DNA of 64,000 bases. Origin: a virus. The notes beneath the pieces were generated by a model that made no database searches, was not told the origin of the DNA, and saw only the letters and a program-made list of their open reading frames with translations. Made by a program: the position numbers and the translations under genes. This document shows, one piece after another, positions 53,105-60,420 of this stretch. Location of the stretch: positions 62,001-126,000 of IMG/VR virus record IMGVR_UViG_3300028377_000004; one strand, written 5' to 3'. How positions within the stretch are numbered: position 1 is the stretch's first letter; every line of letters begins with the position of its first letter.

Positions 53105-53266
53105 TTAAGAAGCATCTTCTCTCTTAGACGGGTTCTCTGCCCCCTCTTCTCGTCTTTTGTGGAGTTTCTGTAAAATAATACGAGCAGCATGGCGTAGTTC
53201 TGCGTCTTCTACGCCAAGTCGGATAAGTTTTAAAAAGAACTCATCACTAAGAAAATCGTCAGACAT
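53105..53266 (-). CDS. 53-aa peptide with an LGx-x-ELR helix motif
   Basis: 53 codons, CGGAG before the ATG at 53266. Residues 13-34 (KLIRLGVEDAELRHAARIIL) resemble the LGH-NPELR helices of the 13527 and 32736 genes. The tail is basic and Glu-rich. Unknown function. Confidence 0.55.
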   Translation of the reverse strand: MSDDFLSDEFFLKLIRLGVEDAELRHAARIILQKLHKRREEGAENPSKREDAS

Positions 53267-53309
53267 AATAAAACTCCGTTAGATGGTAAATATCTAATAG
53301 AGCTAATTA

Positions 53310-53756
53310 TCAAAACTTTACGGATTCAGAAACCAGATCCCAAAGCTTTTTAACATAGGATGTTTGTGGATAGTGCGATCTTCGGAGTGCGGATTCCAGA
53401 AATATATCAGACCAATCACTAGGTATTTTTTCTAGGTGTGGAGCCGCTGCTTCTAGGAAATCTTCTGCTTCATTTCCAATTTCTAGCAAAGGCGCTAGTG
53501 CCAATAGAGTTTCAGATCGATATAAAGAATACTCCAGGTCCTCGGGCCTGTCGTCGTGAACACCATTCTTAATGTCGGTTAGGATACCTTTCCAGTCAAA
53601 GGCTTGTGAGAGAGCTAGGACTATAGATGGGTCTACCTGTTGAAAAACACTTTCAGCCCTTAATAGACTTTTTTCTAAATCAGAAATAGCCTCTACTTCT
53701 AGCCGTCCAAAAGAAATAGCCCTTGCTAACCACCATAACTTATGGTCTCCGCATCG
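53310..53756 (-). CDS. ORF without a normal start, -1 to the upstream gene
   Basis: The frame is open for about 148 codons (WWLARAISFGRLEVEAISD, LALAPLLEIGNEAEDFLEAA, LWDLVSESVKF) with protein-like composition. It has no ATG or GTG; the first TTG is at 53504. It overlaps the last 28 nt of the 53726 gene in the -1 frame. Either a frameshift joins the two, or one base has been lost or misread. No classic slippery heptamer is visible in the overlap. Confidence 0.45.
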   Translation of the reverse strand, partial: RCGDHKLWWLARAISFGRLEVEAISDLEKSLLRAESVFQQVDPSIVLALSQAFDWKGILTDIKNGVHDDRPEDLEYSLYRSETLLALAPLLEIGNEAEDFLEAAAPHLEKIPSDWSDIFLESALRRSHYPQTSYVKKLWDLVSESVKF

Positions 53757-53944
53757 TCATAGGAAATACCTAGGTCGGGGTGTTCTTGTCTTTCCATAAT
53801 ATCTGCAAGGTCGGGATTTAGGGATCGAAGTTTTCCCATATCTAAAAGAGAAATAGAAGCTGAGTCGTTGTCAACTCCAGTCAAAATTTCTTGAATGGCC
53901 CAGACTTCCCCTACTGCACTAGTTGTAATTTTGGTTTCCGTCAT
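53726..53944 (-). CDS. Small acidic unknown protein
   Basis: 72 aa. ITTSAVGEVWAIQEILTGVDND, then ISLLDMGKLRSLNPDLADIMERQ. Weak ribosome site. Its 3' end overlaps the 53310 frame, with which it may form one 200-residue protein. Not recognised. Confidence 0.5.
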   Translation of the reverse strand: MTETKITTSAVGEVWAIQEILTGVDNDSASISLLDMGKLRSLNPDLADIMERQEHPDLGISYDDAETISYGG

Positions 53945-53958
53945 ATCGTTGCCCGTGT

Positions 53959-54162
53959 TTAGTAATCGCAGTTGTCCGAAAATTCAGAAGACCAACCTTC
54001 CTCGTCTGAAAGGTCATCGTATAAATTGACCTCTTCACGATACCGATCCAGCGCTTCTTCATTCCTCTGCGGCTTCGGTTGAGACTTCAACTTTCTTATA
54101 GCTCTGATAGCGAATCTCAGTCGTCCCAGCTTTTCTTCGAGTTCTTCTTGTGTTATTTTCAT
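53959..54162 (-). CDS. Small charged helical protein
   Basis: 67 aa, AAAGGAAAC before the ATG. Basic helix (LGRLRFAIRAIRKLKSQPK) then acidic tail (LSDEEGWSSEFSDNCDY). Not recognised; possibly nucleic-acid or protein mimic type, but this is only composition. Confidence 0.55.
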   Translation of the reverse strand: MKITQEELEEKLGRLRFAIRAIRKLKSQPKPQRNEEALDRYREEVNLYDDLSDEEGWSSEFSDNCDY

Positions 54163-54165
54163 TTT

Positions 54166-54552
54166 TCAGTTTCCTTTCTTGATAGAATTTCGAGCTTCGT
54201 CAAATGAGATCTTTCGGAACCCTTGGTGGGCTTTCATTTTATCAAGAAGAAGGGACAGAGTTTCCAGGCCCTCTTCAGAGAACTCATCAAGGAATGGAAT
54301 TCGGAGGACAGCATCCTCTTCATTTTCAAGAGTCATTCCAATGGCAGGTTCATCTTGAAAATAAAACGAACAATGGATTTTATCCATTTCGGGAGCATAC
54401 GCATGGAAATTATAAATTCCCATTCTATGCCAGTAATTTCCCGCTCGCAGATTCTCATCGATCTCCGGCAGACCCGAGTCGGTTTTGACAGAGTTACCGG
54501 GAACATCCATAACTCCAGTTAAATACTGCATGAGGGGGTGCATGTGATTCAT
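54166..54552 (-). CDS. Unknown protein
   Basis: 128 aa. The start overlaps the stop of the small membrane ORF (ATGA). Contains NYWHRMGIYNFHAYAPEMDKI, CSFYFQDEPAIGMTLENEED and a C-terminal helix (GLETLSLLLDKMKAHQGFR). Not recognised. Confidence 0.55.
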   Translation of the reverse strand: MNHMHPLMQYLTGVMDVPGNSVKTDSGLPEIDENLRAGNYWHRMGIYNFHAYAPEMDKIHCSFYFQDEPAIGMTLENEEDAVLRIPFLDEFSEEGLETLSLLLDKMKAHQGFRKISFDEARNSIKKGN

Positions 54553-54665
54553 CGTCCACTCCTTTCGTTCTCAATCATTTGGTCGCCAAGGCGCTCAATA
54601 GCGCTTCCTACATGCCAGAGAATAAATCCTCCAACTATAAAAGTCAAGCACAGTAGATAACACAT
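54549..54665 (-). CDS. 38-aa membrane peptide under a phage promoter
   Basis: 38 codons from the ATG at 54665, AAAAGGA upstream. One hydrophobic helix (residues 3-20, YLLCLTFIVGGFILWHVG) and a charged tail. First gene after promoter copy 3; membrane-active takeover peptide is a possibility only. Confidence 0.55.
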   Translation of the reverse strand: MCYLLCLTFIVGGFILWHVGSAIERLGDQMIENERSGR

Positions 54666-54702
54666 GAGGGTTCCTTTTGAAAGTGTTTCTTCTCTTCTTA
54701 CA

Positions 54703-54736
54703 CTCTATATACCCTGGTTGATCAGGAATTACAAAA
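54703..54736 (-). promoter_or_regulatory. Phage-type promoter, copy 3
   Basis: Minus strand TTTTGTAATT, 12-nt spacer, GGGTATATAGAG, identical in both boxes to copy 2. It lies 38 nt upstream of the 54665 start. Confidence 0.75.
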
Positions 54737-54848
54737 GTTTTTCAATTATTCTTTTATTTTCTCTAGCACGTTAGCTTTATCACCTTTCTACCAATGAGGT
54801 TTTTTGAGATGACTCAAAACCCTATTTTAACGTACTGGAGATTATATT

Positions 54849-55262
54849 ATGAACACCGAAAAAACCTGCTATTTAACACGTCTTAGTCACACCGATCATG
54901 ACGATCTTTTTCAAGGACTTTCCATGTCCCTTTCTGATATGGGAGTGACCCCCACGGGAATTTACCTAAATGGAAACCGTGAACTTATCTTTGATTTTGA
55001 ATACAAAGGAAACATTACCGCTATATGTTTCCAAGCCATTCTGGACCTGAGATGGCGAAGGTTTTACTTTCTCAAACAAATATCGGCTCCCCTTACCTTT
55101 GGAACATCCTCGTTCCTAGAATCTCCTTTTCTCACTGAAAGGGAATTCATTACTGAAATAAAAACCCTAGAAGATACCTCAGATTTCTCTAAAATTTCGA
55201 CAGAAAAAATCGAAATTAATGAAGAAGATTTTCGATACGTGCTCAGTCGTATTGGAGCGTAG
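54849..55262 (+). CDS. Unknown plus-strand protein
   Basis: 137 aa, CTGGAGAT before the ATG. Beta-rich (GIYLNGNRELIFDFEYKGN, RRFYFLKQISAPLTF) with an acidic C-terminal helix. Its leader contains an imperfect inverted repeat (GGTTTTTTGAG / CTCAAAACC). It converges with and overlaps the next minus gene by 20 nt. Not recognised. Confidence 0.6.
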   Translation: MNTEKTCYLTRLSHTDHDDLFQGLSMSLSDMGVTPTGIYLNGNRELIFDFEYKGNITAICFQAILDLRWRRFYFLKQISAPLTFGTSSFLESPFLTEREFITEIKTLEDTSDFSKISTEKIEINEEDFRYVLSRIGA

Positions 55263-55671
55263 AACTACGACTCAGCATAGTGTGAAATTCCTCTATATTA
55301 TGGTCTGCATAGATGAAAGATACCAGACCATAAACCGCTTCCTTAAGAGTATCTGCAAAGAAAGCCGGGGGCTCTTCCATAAATTCTGAATAGGAATACA
55401 TCAAAAGGGTAAGAGATGAACATCTATCCTCATAAGACTGATCCTCTACGGGGTAATCCAGAGGAATGCAATTCGCGGAGAATGTACCCTTATCTCTTCT
55501 AGAACTTATCACATATTGATAATTCTTATAGTCGAAAACGATACCCCACTGTTTAGATATCACAACAGATCCAGGTAAGTATTTTTTGATAAATCCAGTG
55601 GGGGAGATATTAGAGAGGGTATGAGAAACGTCGGGGTGAAGAATATGTTTAGTAGCTAGAATAGAAGACAT
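55243..55671 (-). CDS. Unknown protein, accessory cluster
   Basis: 142 aa. Strands GSVVISKQWGIVFDYKNYQYVISS and a closing helix FADTLKEAVYGLVSFIYADHNIEEFH. The order (strands, then an acidic helix with a small-residue face) recurs in several neighbours. It starts directly on the stop of the next gene. Not recognised. Confidence 0.55.
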   Translation of the reverse strand: MSSILATKHILHPDVSHTLSNISPTGFIKKYLPGSVVISKQWGIVFDYKNYQYVISSRRDKGTFSANCIPLDYPVEDQSYEDRCSSLTLLMYSYSEFMEEPPAFFADTLKEAVYGLVSFIYADHNIEEFHTMLSRSSTLQYD

Positions 55672-56280
55672 CTAAAAGTATCCGTAAAAAATCTGCTTTA
55701 AGGCCATTCCTGCGCCTGTAAGGGTCTTTGAATAAGAATCGGAGTCCTCGGTCCACGTTCGTCCTTTAAACCCTACACGAGCAATATAACGTCCTTCTGC
55801 GAAGTTATATCCAATTACGGCTAGAGGATTTGAGGTACTTTTAGTGTGACCTTCAAACTTTAACCCCATAACTGCCACTTCCTCGATCTCATTCCATCGC
55901 CAAAAGCTAGGAATAGCTACTATGGGTTTCTCTGCAAATATCCGTTTACACTGTCCTAAAAAATCCTCGTGCATATTGCCAAGGACATATTTACGGTATA
56001 AAAAGATAGCCTCTTTAAAAAGATCATTGGGATCGTCTATTTTGGGTCCATTCAAACGATCCCAACCTTGATTTCCAAGGACGATAGAAGTATCTAACTC
56101 TATCGTAAAAGTTTGGTTTTTCATGGATTTGACTATAAAAGTCTGTACGCCATATCCAATACAAAACCGTTCTTCCCAACACGGGTCATTGACCTCTTTT
56201 TTGAACTCTATTATCCTGAGATAAGGAACATCAAAAAGGCTATTAGTTTTTGTTATGTTTTGGAGGGTCACTTTATTCAT
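55672..56280 (-). CDS. Unknown protein, accessory cluster
   Basis: 202 aa. RIIEFKKEVNDPCWEERFCIGYG, a middle helix (NDLFKEAIFLYRKYVLGN) and a C-terminal KFEGHTKSTSNPLAVIGYNFAEGRYIARVGFKG sheet with a final helix (TLTGAGMALKQIFYGYF). Weak ribosome site. Same general architecture as the 58774 and 59357 genes. Not recognised. Confidence 0.55.
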   Translation of the reverse strand: MNKVTLQNITKTNSLFDVPYLRIIEFKKEVNDPCWEERFCIGYGVQTFIVKSMKNQTFTIELDTSIVLGNQGWDRLNGPKIDDPNDLFKEAIFLYRKYVLGNMHEDFLGQCKRIFAEKPIVAIPSFWRWNEIEEVAVMGLKFEGHTKSTSNPLAVIGYNFAEGRYIARVGFKGRTWTEDSDSYSKTLTGAGMALKQIFYGYF

Positions 56281-56310
56281 ATCGTCATCGTCGAAGGCGA
56301 AATCGTTAGT

Positions 56311-56844
56311 TTAGCTTTCCAGTATTAGAGAAGGAATGAGACAGGATCCAAAACCCTTGGTAGGGCCACTTGACTTAATGTCAAAACCTAACGTCCCCAT
56401 CGACTCATAAAATCTTTTGTTTGCTGCGGAAGGTGGTACTTCAAAAGAGAGCCTGATAGGAACGCTACTCATTTCAGTGTCCACTACTACAACACTGGAC
56501 TCGAAATTTGAAGAGTTGCCCCCATGCCCTAATTTACAGATCAACCAGGAAATAGCCATGGCAGGTGTTTTATAGATATAACCCTCTTCCATAGGCGTGT
56601 CAGGATCGATGTCATGGATCATAATTCCACCGCCCCTCTCAATCTGGATCATTCGCCCCTGCGCATATCCTACTGCATAGGATCCGCCCCTCCCTATCCC
56701 GTCATCCCTGCTTGGAATGATGATTCCAAAAGGTAGAGTTTCGAGGATATCACAGATCGCATCTAATGTATCTTCTTCGGTTTCTAGCCCATCAAGGGAG
56801 GCAATGGGATTGGTGTAAATGTCGGGGATAAGTTCATCACTCAC
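56311..56844 (-). CDS. Unknown protein, accessory cluster
   Basis: 177 aa. DTLDAICDILETLPFGIIIPSRDDGIGRGGSYAVGYAQG, then PAMAISWLICKLGHGG and a beta-rich end. The Gly-rich loop is not a P-loop. AGGAGTAT precedes the ATG at 56844. Not recognised. Confidence 0.55.
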   Translation of the reverse strand: MSDELIPDIYTNPIASLDGLETEEDTLDAICDILETLPFGIIIPSRDDGIGRGGSYAVGYAQGRMIQIERGGGIMIHDIDPDTPMEEGYIYKTPAMAISWLICKLGHGGNSSNFESSVVVVDTEMSSVPIRLSFEVPPSAANKRFYESMGTLGFDIKSSGPTKGFGSCLIPSLILES

Positions 56845-56860
56845 GGTATACTCCTTTTTG

Positions 56861-57523
56861 TTATAAAGTTAACGCTCCAAAAAATTCATCATAAAACTTG
56901 TCTAAGTCATAATTAGCATAGACATAATTGATACCTGCCCATATTAGGAAAGAAGGATCTTCCCCATATAAAATTCGGTTGGAGGATTCTCTAGTTTCAA
57001 CTACAAGTACAAAGGTATATGGAACCTCTTGCGGAGACCACGTAGGTCCTGCCCCTTGCCAGTTCTCCTCTACGCCAATATCATGGCCCTCTATCGAGAA
57101 AGAAGGGAGTCCTATATTGGAATGTGTATTTTTAGCTTCGGGCAAATACTCCTCAACCAAAGTATCTGCTAATATGTCCCTTTTGTCAATGGAAGATTCA
57201 TAAGCATGATCCCCCATTTCAAGGGTACCAACCTTGGGAATGCCGATAAATCGATCTCCAAACGTCAGGCGAAGTCCTAACCTGTCAGGATCTGGATTCT
57301 TGGAGGTAGATAAGATTTCTAAAATTTTAGGGTCTTGTGAATTTCCCTTCAAGTCCTTAAAAATATCTGTACTACCAGGATTATAGCAATCTTTCCAGAC
57401 CCCCTGCTTAGAGGGAGGATCCTGCTTTTCCTGCACAGATTCTAAGATATCAAAAAACTTCTGATTTTCATGCTTGATAATCTGACGCCTTAAATACTCC
57501 CGCAGTTCTTTCAGTTTTGCCAT
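56861..57523 (-). CDS. Unknown protein, accessory cluster
   Basis: 220 aa from the ATG at 57523, with TTAGGAG upstream. Basic N-terminal helix (KELREYLRRQIIKHENQKF). The middle has LADTLVEEYLPEAKNTHS, whose EYLPEA also occurs in the 62671 gene. C-terminal strand-helix pair (YTFVLVVETRESS, FLIWAGINYVYANYDLDKF). Not recognised. Confidence 0.55.
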   Translation of the reverse strand: MAKLKELREYLRRQIIKHENQKFFDILESVQEKQDPPSKQGVWKDCYNPGSTDIFKDLKGNSQDPKILEILSTSKNPDPDRLGLRLTFGDRFIGIPKVGTLEMGDHAYESSIDKRDILADTLVEEYLPEAKNTHSNIGLPSFSIEGHDIGVEENWQGAGPTWSPQEVPYTFVLVVETRESSNRILYGEDPSFLIWAGINYVYANYDLDKFYDEFFGALTL

Positions 57524-57630
57524 AAACAATCTCCTAATCATCCTTGCACTTTTAAACTACAGGTCCAATAATTAAATTACTGACCAAAAATGCAGGTACT
57601 ACTTAAACGAAAAGGAAATGTTTTCTATTC

Positions 57631-58194
57631 TTATTTCAACGGATTATCTAGATAGTCAGAAGGATCTGCTAAAGGATTGATAATTTTGAGGGAAGCAGGC
57701 TTGCCGCTTTTCCTAGAGATGAAACCTTCTTCTACCAATTGAGCATACAGTCTAGAAAGGTCTACACTGGAAAACCCCAGATTTGAATGAATAGCTGAAC
57801 TACCAGGTATTGAGCCTGTACCATGTTTTTCTTTATAAAATTGGATGAAAGCTAGAAGCCGGAGATGATCATTATTGGGATGAGGATGTCTATCCAATTC
57901 CTCTCGAAGGTGCTCGTCACCTTCCTCTATTTTGGCGTAGGCGTCTTCTTGTTCCGTATGGGAGGAAACTATATAGTCAACATCAAACTCTTCCGCTAAC
58001 TCTGCCAGAGAGCTTTCTAGAGCCTCATTAAGCATTGTTTCCAGTCTACTCTTTAAAGTTTTCTCAATAAAAGCCTGTCCCATAGGAAGTAGAACGTCTT
58101 CAATAGCAGTTGCCATTTTATCTTTAATAACGGATTCTACCTTGGTTTCGATATAGGTATCTATTTGTTCTCGTAGGGCCTGTAATGATTTCAT
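57631..58194 (-). CDS. Winged-helix protein with LexA-like C-terminal DNA-binding domain
   Basis: 187 aa from the ATG at 58194 (TAAGGT upstream). Residues 1-90 are a long amphipathic helical region (MLNEALESSLAELAEEF) suited to oligomerisation. Residues about 115-185 fit a winged helix: RLLAFIQFYKEKHGTGSIPGSSAIHSNLGFSS, then VDLSRLYAQLVEEGFISRKSGKPASLKI, matching the LexA-type pattern (helix, Pro-containing turn, recognition helix, wing with SGKPA). No peptidase domain. A phage transcription factor is the likely role; targets unknown. Confidence 0.6.
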   Translation of the reverse strand: MKSLQALREQIDTYIETKVESVIKDKMATAIEDVLLPMGQAFIEKTLKSRLETMLNEALESSLAELAEEFDVDYIVSSHTEQEDAYAKIEEGDEHLREELDRHPHPNNDHLRLLAFIQFYKEKHGTGSIPGSSAIHSNLGFSSVDLSRLYAQLVEEGFISRKSGKPASLKIINPLADPSDYLDNPLK

Positions 58195-58204
58195 AATTTT
58201 TACC

Positions 58205-58708
58205 TTAGAAAGTGGCAGAAATGAGCGTGAAAATAGAAAATAGAAAGGCAATAAGGGCTAAATAGAAAGCTCCCCACATCATCTGGTCTTTTTTATTAGG
58301 TGCGGTTAAATTAGAAGGCGGCTTATTATTTTTCAGGTAAGCCTTTACATCTGCCCTGTGAATCTTAATAGGGCCTCTAGTATACTCCAAAGGATTCCCT
58401 TCGATGTCTGTAGCAGTAACCAGAAAAACGATGTTATCACCCTCTCGGGCGAACTCGATGATGTCTTCTGACGAAGATAACAGTTTCATTGATCGGGCGC
58501 TGGTGGTTAGAAGCCCGCGATGAGTTTCTAATCGCACGGGTTTATTGTGAATAGTGCCCAAGGTCACTAGTTTTTCTTTGTGAACATAAAAAGACGTGAT
58601 CTTATTGGGGACGCTTTCGGGAACATATAGTTCCATGAGAAGATCCTTCAATTGCTCTTTAGTTTGAACTAGACGTCTAGTTCTTGGTATTTTTACGTTT
58701 TTCTTCAT
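58205..58708 (-). CDS. Tail-anchored membrane protein
   Basis: 167 aa from the ATG at 58708 (a 203-aa frame would extend into the next gene). Basic start (KKNVKIPRTRRLVQTK), then a beta-rich domain (KITSFYVHKEKLVTLGTIHN, DNIVFLVTATDIEGN). A single C-terminal transmembrane helix (GAFYLALIAFLFSIFTLIS) ends two residues before the stop, so the soluble part faces the cytoplasm. Unknown function. Confidence 0.6.
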   Translation of the reverse strand: MKKNVKIPRTRRLVQTKEQLKDLLMELYVPESVPNKITSFYVHKEKLVTLGTIHNKPVRLETHRGLLTTSARSMKLLSSSEDIIEFAREGDNIVFLVTATDIEGNPLEYTRGPIKIHRADVKAYLKNNKPPSNLTAPNKKDQMMWGAFYLALIAFLFSIFTLISATF

Positions 58709-58773
58709 TAGTGATCCGTGACTCCTAAAGTTATCTTCTTTTAGAACCGATATGCAACGGGCTTTCTTCAATT

Positions 58774-59373
58774 CTATTTCCCGAAAACAGCATATTGCAA
58801 GGCATCCGATACACACCCTACCCAGTCTTCAGTAGCTATTATCTTGCTTTGATCAAGATATTGTGTCCCATCAAATTCAAATAAGTACATTGATCTGGCA
58901 TAGTCATATCCAAACCAGATATTGTATTTTCGGAAAAATTCCACCCTAAGTAGAACCTGTCCCTCATCCCCCAAATATACCTGTTCTCTTTTAACAAAAT
59001 TGTCAGGTTCCCTTGACAAATATTTCCTAGCTTGAAATTGAAAACTATTCATCAAAACATTAAGACCTTCCCTATGAACGATCTTTATACACTGTCGAAA
59101 AAGATGTAGCCCTTGTTCCCAAGGAAATCCTAGAATCATCTTAGGGTAAACTTGGCGATTAGAAATAGGATTAAAATATTTTTCTAAGATATAATAGCCA
59201 GCAGCGGACATTTCAATATCCATCTTATTTCCAAAATATTCTATCTCTAAATCAGTAGGAAATTTCTCGAATTCCCGTTTACAGTTTGTAAGTATTTTAA
59301 AGCCCTTTGGCAATGAAAACAAGTCTGTATGATAAGAATTATTTTCCAAGCTCACTCTATTCATCTTCATCAC
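58774..59373 (-). CDS. Unknown protein, related to the 59357 gene
   Basis: 199 aa; the first codon is GTG followed by ATGs three and nine bases on, so the exact start is uncertain. FSLPKGFKIL, LEIEYFGNKMDIEM and a C-terminal EDWVGCVSDALQYA are shared in order with LPQGLKIY, LEISYFGIPMFIKI and DTWKGAVTPMVRAI of the next gene upstream, showing a tandem duplication. It overlaps that gene by 17 nt. Function unknown. Confidence 0.55.
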   Translation of the reverse strand: MMKMNRVSLENNSYHTDLFSLPKGFKILTNCKREFEKFPTDLEIEYFGNKMDIEMSAAGYYILEKYFNPISNRQVYPKMILGFPWEQGLHLFRQCIKIVHREGLNVLMNSFQFQARKYLSREPDNFVKREQVYLGDEGQVLLRVEFFRKYNIWFGYDYARSMYLFEFDGTQYLDQSKIIATEDWVGCVSDALQYAVFGK

Positions 59374-60031
59374 ATGAGGACCAAGGGCTTGACCATGGGT
59401 TGGTTCCCCTCTTAATCCTTTTTATTGCCCTAACCATGGGGGTAACTGCCCCTTTCCAAGTATCAGCGTCCAAGGTCTTCATACCGTCTCCAGTATCCAT
59501 TCTGGCCAATATTTTCTTATCTCGAAAATGGTATCCAAGGGCACATTTAACCTGAACATACTGACGGTTAATTCTTGGTTGTAGAATAAACCCTCCTAAA
59601 CAAAAACTTTTATCGGGCATACTCAGATTTACAAAATTCTGAACATCAGGAAAAAACTCAGAATTTGACTCCCTATTTGAGAGACATTCTGACATGTGTG
59701 CCGCAGTGTGATGATGGAGTTCTTCTACCAGTGACTGGAGACGTTCCATAAAATCCGAAGGATTTGAGCTTACCTCAATCTGACAATTCCCCTGTGTAAA
59801 AACATTATTCATAGTAGCAAAAGGCCATTTAAATTCAGCTTTCGTATGTCCATACGCATCAATTTTTATGAACATAGGAATACCAAAATACGATATCTCT
59901 AGTCTCCCTCCACTAGCCGTTCCAATAATCCCCATTTTACCCATGTCTATTTGATAAATCTTTAGACCTTGCGGAAGGGTAAAAGGTTGGAATCTAGTTT
60001 CGATAGCTCCTTTTAATGAAACATTTGCCAT
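59357..60031 (-). CDS. Unknown protein, related to the 58774 gene
   Basis: 224 aa from the ATG at 60031 (AAGGACC upstream); the longer frame starts in the tRNA region. Beta-rich N-terminal half (GGRLEISYFGIPMFIKIDAYG), a His-rich helix (VEELHHHTAAHMSECLS), and a C-terminal sheet plus helix. Paralogous to the following gene. Function unknown. Confidence 0.55.
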   Translation of the reverse strand: MANVSLKGAIETRFQPFTLPQGLKIYQIDMGKMGIIGTASGGRLEISYFGIPMFIKIDAYGHTKAEFKWPFATMNNVFTQGNCQIEVSSNPSDFMERLQSLVEELHHHTAAHMSECLSNRESNSEFFPDVQNFVNLSMPDKSFCLGGFILQPRINRQYVQVKCALGYHFRDKKILARMDTGDGMKTLDADTWKGAVTPMVRAIKRIKRGTNPWSSPWSSCDEDE

Positions 60032-60060
60032 AATTATTAGGTCCTTATTTAGAATGAAAA

Positions 60061-60186
60061 TGGGCACGGTGGGACTCGAACCCACAACCGATCCGTTATT
60101 CGCCTTTCTGGGATTCGAACCCTAACTACCGATCCATATCGGGAGAGACGTGAGCGGATGGCTCTAACCAATTGAGCTACGTGCCC
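60061..60186 (-). tRNA. tRNA-Met(CAU) with a 52-nt insertion in the anticodon
   Basis: Minus strand: acceptor GGGCACG / CGTGCCC with discriminator A, D arm GCTC / GAGC, anticodon stem ATCCG / CGGAT, 5-nt variable loop, T arm GTGGG-TTCGAGT-CCCAC. All stems are perfect. Removing 52 nt gives the loop CTCATAA, so anticodon CAU of elongator tRNA-Met (or modified Ile). The insertion lies between the second and third anticodon bases, give or take one. It contains its own GGATCGGTAG and GGGTTCGAATCCC, like a degraded second tRNA 3' half, plus a CCGAT/ATCGG hairpin. CCA is not encoded. It is too short for a group I intron, so it may be a pseudo-tRNA or need unusual splicing. Confidence 0.7.
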
Positions 60187-60200
60187 TAACTTTTTACAGT

Positions 60201-60407
60201 CTAGCAAACTTCTTCGACGGAGTCCAGGGTCCATTTTCTTTGTGATACCTTATACCACGCCTTTTCCAGAGATTCCATTCCTTCTGACACTAATGAAACT
60301 CTTTTAATCTCAGTAAGTTGATCTTCTACTTCTTCTTGAAAATTTCCTTGTTTGTTTTTTGTCTTGGGGTCATCTGTCGAATTTCTCCAAATTGTACATC
60401 TTATCAT
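60201..60407 (-). CDS. Small unknown protein
   Basis: 68 aa from the ATG at 60407 with AAGGA upstream. Basic N-terminus (MIRCTIWRN), charged helix (FQEEVEDQLTEIKRVSLVSEG) and KAWYKVSQRKWTL. The first gene upstream of the tRNA. Not recognised. Confidence 0.55.
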   Translation of the reverse strand: MIRCTIWRNSTDDPKTKNKQGNFQEEVEDQLTEIKRVSLVSEGMESLEKAWYKVSQRKWTLDSVEEVC

Positions 60408-60420
60408 CAGGTTAGATTCC

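Noticed and set aside
60061-60186. Group I intron in the tRNA anticodon loop
   Set aside because: The insertion is only 52 nt, with no room for a catalytic core; no clear bulge-helix-bulge pairing was found either.
60049-60234. 61-codon minus-strand ORF
   Set aside because: It runs through the tRNA-Met gene; the repeated R-V-R/R-V-P peptides reflect T-arm sequences.
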